Assembly (NCBI GenBank): GCA_903912445.1
Contig: CAIWHP010000026.1
Span: forward strand, 58,847 to 122,846
Source of the DNA: an uncultured Lentisphaerota bacterium
GTDB lineage: Bacteria > Verrucomicrobiota > Kiritimatiellia > CAIQIC01
Direction: 5' to 3'
DNA: 64,000 nucleotides
The notes below the pieces were generated by a model, which saw only the letters and a list, made by a program, of their open reading frames with translations, made no database searches and was not told the DNA's origin. Shown here piece by piece: positions 60,622-64,000 of this stretch (positions are counted from its first letter, which is position 1; every line of letters begins with the position of its first letter). The position numbers and the translations under genes are program-made.

Positions 60622-62499
60622 ATGAATAAGACCATCGTCCTGTTGTGCCTCGCGCCGCTGCTGGCGGCGGCGGAACCGAACCCGGCGCCGAGCCGGCTGC
60701 AGAACTTCATCACGCGCCAAGGCGCTAAGCTGATGGACGGCAACCAGGAGTTCCGCTTCATCGGCGCGAACATGCCGGGGCTGGTGCTGCCCTACGACTG
60801 GACGCTGATGCTGCCGGAGCGGCTGCACCTGCCAACGCCGTGGGAGCAGGAGGATGCCTTCAAGACGCTCGACCAGATGAATTTCCGCGTGGTGCGCACC
60901 TGGAACCTGCCGATGCGCGGCGCGAAGGAGGAGTCCCAGCCGTGGCACTTCGTCACCAATCCCGGCGAGTTCAACGAGACGGCCTTCAAGGTCGTGGACA
61001 GCCTGCTGGCGCTGGCGAACAAGTATGGCGTGCGCGTGATCCTGCCGCTGACGGCGGAGTCCGGCGATTACCTCGGCGGCATCAGCACCTACGCATCCTA
61101 TCGCGGCAAAAAGCGCCTGGAGTTCTACACCGATCCGCAGGTCAGGGATGACTACAAGGCGACCGTGCGCCACGTGCTCACGCGCGTCAACACGATCACC
61201 GGCGTGCGCTACAGCGACGACAAGGCGATCCTTGCGTGGCAGTACGGCAACGAGATGGACAGCGCGCCGGATGCGTGGCTCGCCGAGATGGCGGCCTACA
61301 TGAAGAGCCTCGACAAAAACCACCTCGTCTCCGATACGCGCCACGTCCCCGGCAAGGCGAAGATGTTCACCGGCGCGAACATCGACCTCGTGACCCGCCA
61401 TCTTTACGGCAACTACAAGGGCGTCGGCAGCGAATGGGCGGCGGCCATCAAGAAGGAACTGACCACGCTCCAGGAGCCGCGGCCGTTGTACATCGGCGAG
61501 TTCGGCCCCTACATTGACGGCAAGGTGCTGACGCACGACAACGTCGTCGCCAAGCTGCGCGACTTCCTCGACTACGTCCAGGCCGATCCGGCGGTCTGCG
61601 GCGCGCTGCTCTGGAGCATGTACTTCCATCATCAGGAGGGCGGCTTCTATTGGCACCAGATCATGACCTATCCCGCGGTCTGGTCCTATCACTACCCCGG
61701 CTTCCCGAGCGCCGATGCGCAGCGCGAGATCGAGATCATGACTGCGATGCGCGAGGCCGCGTTCAAGATTCAGGGCCTGCCCGTGCCGCCCGTGCCCGTG
61801 CCCGAGGCGCCGGAGCTGCTGCCGATCGGCGAGGCGCCGCTGCTGACGTGGCGCGGCTCCGCCGGCGCGACCGGCTACGACATCGAGCGCGCGCCGCGCG
61901 CCACCGGTCCGTGGGCGGTCATCGGCCCCAATGTCTGCGACGGCGATATCGCCTACCGCCCGCTCTTCAGCGATCTGACGGCGAAAACCGGCGCGTCCTA
62001 CTGCTATCGCGTGGTCGCGCGCAACGCCTCGGGCACGTCGCAGCCCTCGAACGTGGTCGGCCCGGTCGCGGTGAAACGCATCTGCTTCGTGGACGAGTTG
62101 CAGGATTTCTCCCGCGTCGGCGCCAAGTCCGCCGGCCTGAAACTGAACAACGAATTCAACTGCCTCTTCGCCGAGTACCTGTTCCGCGCCATGGGCAGCA
62201 CCAACGACTGGGTCACCTACCAGGTGCCCGCGCCGATCGAGTCGCTCAAGGTTGTGGCGTTCTTCGCCAAGGACACCGCGGACCTCGCGCTGCAGGTTTC
62301 CGCCGACGGCGCAAAGTTCACCGATCTGCAGCCCGGGCGGACCGAGCGCAAGCTCTCGATGCCGCACCGCGGCGCCGCCGGCGGCCAGAGCCGGACGATG
62401 GTCACCTATGAAGTCACGCCGCCCGCAGGCAGCCGCCACCTGAAGATCCTCTGGCGCGGCAACGCCGAGCTCGACCGCGTGGAAATTTTCCACCCGTGA
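60622..62499 (+). CDS. Secreted GH5-like enzyme, paralogue of 13726-15603
   Basis: A 625-residue protein, the same length as the paralogue. GGAGAG precedes ATG 60622. Signal peptide MNKTIVLLCLAPLLAAAE, then FRFIGANMPGLVLPYDW, acid/base E211 in QYGNEM, nucleophile E293 in YIGEFGPY, WSMYFHHQEGGFYWH, a fibronectin-III-like segment (LLTWRGSAGATGYDIERAP) and the C-terminal sandwich ending AELDRVEIFHP. A beta-mannanase or related endo-glycanase is the best guess. It shares both architecture and an upstream phased palindrome array with the paralogue. Confidence 0.82.
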   Translation: MNKTIVLLCLAPLLAAAEPNPAPSRLQNFITRQGAKLMDGNQEFRFIGANMPGLVLPYDWTLMLPERLHLPTPWEQEDAFKTLDQMNFRVVRTWNLPMRGAKEESQPWHFVTNPGEFNETAFKVVDSLLALANKYGVRVILPLTAESGDYLGGISTYASYRGKKRLEFYTDPQVRDDYKATVRHVLTRVNTITGVRYSDDKAILAWQYGNEMDSAPDAWLAEMAAYMKSLDKNHLVSDTRHVPGKAKMFTGANIDLVTRHLYGNYKGVGSEWAAAIKKELTTLQEPRPLYIGEFGPYIDGKVLTHDNVVAKLRDFLDYVQADPAVCGALLWSMYFHHQEGGFYWHQIMTYPAVWSYHYPGFPSADAQREIEIMTAMREAAFKIQGLPVPPVPVPEAPELLPIGEAPLLTWRGSAGATGYDIERAPRATGPWAVIGPNVCDGDIAYRPLFSDLTAKTGASYCYRVVARNASGTSQPSNVVGPVAVKRICFVDELQDFSRVGAKSAGLKLNNEFNCLFAEYLFRAMGSTNDWVTYQVPAPIESLKVVAFFAKDTADLALQVSADGAKFTDLQPGRTERKLSMPHRGAAGGQSRTMVTYEVTPPAGSRHLKILWRGNAELDRVEIFHP

Positions 62500-62563
62500 G
62501 GCCCGGCCACTCAACGCAAGCCATGAACATCAGCCGCCTTCTGTGTGAAAGAAAACAAGCATT

Positions 62564-63631
62564 ATGAAGTCAACGTTCCTTGTCCTGCTCACCGCGTTCG
62601 TCTTTTCGGCGGTCGATACCGTGGCCCAGCGCGAGGTCACGCCGGAGCAGTTGCAGCAGCTGCTCAAACGGTTCCCCGATGCCGATGCGAACAAGGACGG
62701 GAAGCTCATGGTGGAGGAGGCGCGCGCCTACCGGCAGAAGATGACCGGCAAGCGCGGGGGCAAAGCCGAGACCGGCAAAACCGCGCTGCCGGCGCCGACG
62801 CACGCGGACGTGCGCTATGGGCCGCACGAGCGCAACGTGCTCGACCTCTGGCTGGCCAAGTCGGACAAGCCCACGCCGCTGGTGGTGTTCATCCACGGCG
62901 GCGGTTTCGTCGGCGGTGACAAGTCCAAGGCCAGCCCCGACTCCATCCGGCGCTGCCTCGACGCGGGCGTGTCGTTCATGAGCATCAGTTACCGCTTCCG
63001 GGAGCAGGCCCCGATCCAGGCCATCCTCCGCGACGCCGCGCGGGCGATCCAGTTCGTCCGGCTCCATGCCGCCAAGTACAACCTCGACCCGCAGCGCATC
63101 GCCGCGCACGGCGGTTCGGCCGGAGCGGGCACCTCGCTGTGGCTCGCGGTCCACGAGGACCTCGCGGACCCGAAGAACAATGACCCCGCGCTGCGCCAGT
63201 CCTCCCGCCTAGCCGCCGCGGGCTGCATGAACGGCCAGGCCACCTATGACATGACCGAGTGGGAGAAGATCATCGGCAAGTTCAAACCCGAGTGGATTCG
63301 CGGCGAGGACGAGGACATCAAGTTCTATCACTTCAAAAGCCGCGACGATTTCAAGACCGACGCCGGGAAGAAAGTCCTCGCCGATTGCAGCATGATCAGC
63401 CAGCTCACCAAGGACGATCCGCCGATCATCATGACCTGCTCGATGCCGGACGGCGAGCCCACCAACCGCGGCGAACTGGTCCACCACCCCCGCCATGCGC
63501 AAGCCATCAAGAAACGCTGCGACGAAGTCAGCGTGAAGTGCGAGATCTATCTGCGCGACTCATCGGGCAAGGGCGACGTCATCGCCTTCCTGCTCAAACA
63601 GCTCGGCGTGGATGCGGAGAAGACCAGATAA
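62564..63631 (+). CDS. Secreted alpha/beta-hydrolase esterase with N-terminal EF-hand-like segment
   Basis: A 355-residue protein with a signal peptide ending about residue 21. Residues 39-51 (DADANKDGKLMVEE) form an EF-hand/dockerin-like calcium loop, common in exported PVC esterases. The catalytic domain has the oxyanion motif HGGG (111-114) and nucleophile S185 in HGGSAGAG, as in BD-FAE/hormone-sensitive-lipase-like carbohydrate esterases. A C-terminal acid/His pair is not obvious: the end (SSGKGDVIAFLLKQLG) lacks the usual final His. It is probably an acetyl or feruloyl esterase partner of the GH5 enzyme upstream. Confidence 0.8.
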   Translation: MKSTFLVLLTAFVFSAVDTVAQREVTPEQLQQLLKRFPDADANKDGKLMVEEARAYRQKMTGKRGGKAETGKTALPAPTHADVRYGPHERNVLDLWLAKSDKPTPLVVFIHGGGFVGGDKSKASPDSIRRCLDAGVSFMSISYRFREQAPIQAILRDAARAIQFVRLHAAKYNLDPQRIAAHGGSAGAGTSLWLAVHEDLADPKNNDPALRQSSRLAAAGCMNGQATYDMTEWEKIIGKFKPEWIRGEDEDIKFYHFKSRDDFKTDAGKKVLADCSMISQLTKDDPPIIMTCSMPDGEPTNRGELVHHPRHAQAIKKRCDEVSVKCEIYLRDSSGKGDVIAFLLKQLGVDAEKTR

Positions 63632-63632
63632 G

Positions 63633-63824
63633 CAATTGCTTGGGCGCACCCACCAGGGATGGGCCGCTTTTCGACTGCACTATGACTGCCGGACCTCGGA
63701 TCGCCGCCATCTTGGCCATCTCCGCGCCGCACCGCGGGCAGCGCAGCGGATCAACCTCCCAGACGCGCTTGATCAACTCCCGCCACGGCGCGGACGGCAC
63801 GGGCCGCAGGGCCGGAGTGGTTAA
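63633..63824 (-). pseudogene. IS91-like transposase C-terminal remnant with internal deletion
   Basis: The minus strand reads SAPWRELIKRVWEVDPLRCP and RCGAEMAKMAAI, then jumps directly to SGPSLVGAPKQLLIW. It is the cleanest copy of the transposase end, bounded by GGTTAA at 63819-63824. The middle present in the 47.7-kb copy is missing. The next 70 bp to about 63896 hold nothing recognisable. Confidence 0.78.
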
Positions 63825-63896
63825 CGTCAGAATGCGGTTTCGGAATGGCTACCGCACTCTCATACCACTTCCGTTAGATCGCAGGTATAAAGTCGG

Positions 63897-64000
63897 CTAC
63901 GAAGCGTTTGCTTGAGCATAGAGCCAGCCGTCGCCCACCAAGGAGCGGACCCGCGCGGTCTCCCGCAAGAACGGTTGTAACGCTTGGCACGCCGCGTCCT
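63897..64000 (-). CDS. Possible C-terminal end of a minus-strand gene running off the window
   Basis: The minus frame is open from the window edge for 34 codons to a TAG at 63899-63897 and reads AACQALQPFLRETARVRSLV, then GDGWLYAQANAS. The composition is protein-like, but no family is recognised and 34 open codons in GC-rich DNA can occur by chance. Confidence 0.3.
   Translation of the reverse strand, partial: DAACQALQPFLRETARVRSLVGDGWLYAQANAS

Overview
The window is a high-GC, densely coding segment dominated by secreted carbohydrate-active enzymes. It reads like a polysaccharide-utilisation region of a PVC-superphylum bacterium, most likely Verrucomicrobiota or its Kiritimatiellota/Lentisphaerota relatives. 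The support is indirect: many signal-peptide glycoside hydrolases without SusC/SusD, Tat-exported Gfo/Idh/MocA and FAD oxidoreductases, a formylglycine sulfatase, paired HzsA-like PD40/c-type cytochrome proteins and an RraA-like protein. No rRNA or tRNA was seen, so the phylum is inferred.

Layout. (1) 1-8362: the tail of a short-chain dehydrogenase, then GH39-like, GH115::GH39-like fusion, GH115 and uronate isomerase uxaC. This is a glucuronoxylan module in which GH115 frees glucuronic acid and UxaC isomerises it. The GH39-GH115 pair is tandemly duplicated and the inner junction has fused into one ORF. (2) 8640-18572: Asp-box sialidase-like protein, sulfatase, five-bladed propeller hydrolase, GH5-like enzyme, unassigned TIM-barrel protein, RraA-like protein and aldo/keto reductase. 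(3) 18602-23425: two HzsA-like cytochrome proteins. (4) 23427-33716: GH5-like, GH13, Gfo/Idh/MocA, GH10 xylanase, a third GH39-like enzyme and a duplicated-domain protein of unknown function. (5) 33801-40908: three FAD oxidoreductases, a GDPD/PLC-like esterase and a propeller lyase-like protein. (6) 40944-46747: an AT-richer orphan, a PQQ-like propeller on the minus strand, a TIM-barrel hydrolase and a GH28/GH49-like beta-helix. (7) 46748-64000: a mosaic of modules separated by repeated 3'-end scars of an IS91-like transposase. The modules carry a proteobacterial-type yciB, a zinc-ribbon/LRV protein behind a structured, terminator-bearing leader, GH106 and a SASA esterase, a frameshifted beta-helix protein, GH127-like, a second GH5-like enzyme and an alpha/beta hydrolase.

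Two patterns tie the region together. First, seven intergenic sites carry two to four copies of the palindrome TTTTCCAANNNTTGGAAAA. Centres are 31-32 bp apart (one 29), i.e. three helical turns, always before a plus-strand gene for an exported protein. They look like a phased multi-site operator or a mobile regulatory repeat. Second, IS91-like transposase 3' ends, all in the same orientation, mark module boundaries from 46.8 kb to the right edge. One cuts a proteobacterial yciB-yciI pair after the ninth yciI codon. Together the enzymes would strip and depolymerise glucuronoxylan and probably pectin-type polymers (GH106 rhamnosidase, GH127 arabinofuranosidase-like, GH28/49-like, esterases), feeding uronate and redox steps encoded alongside.
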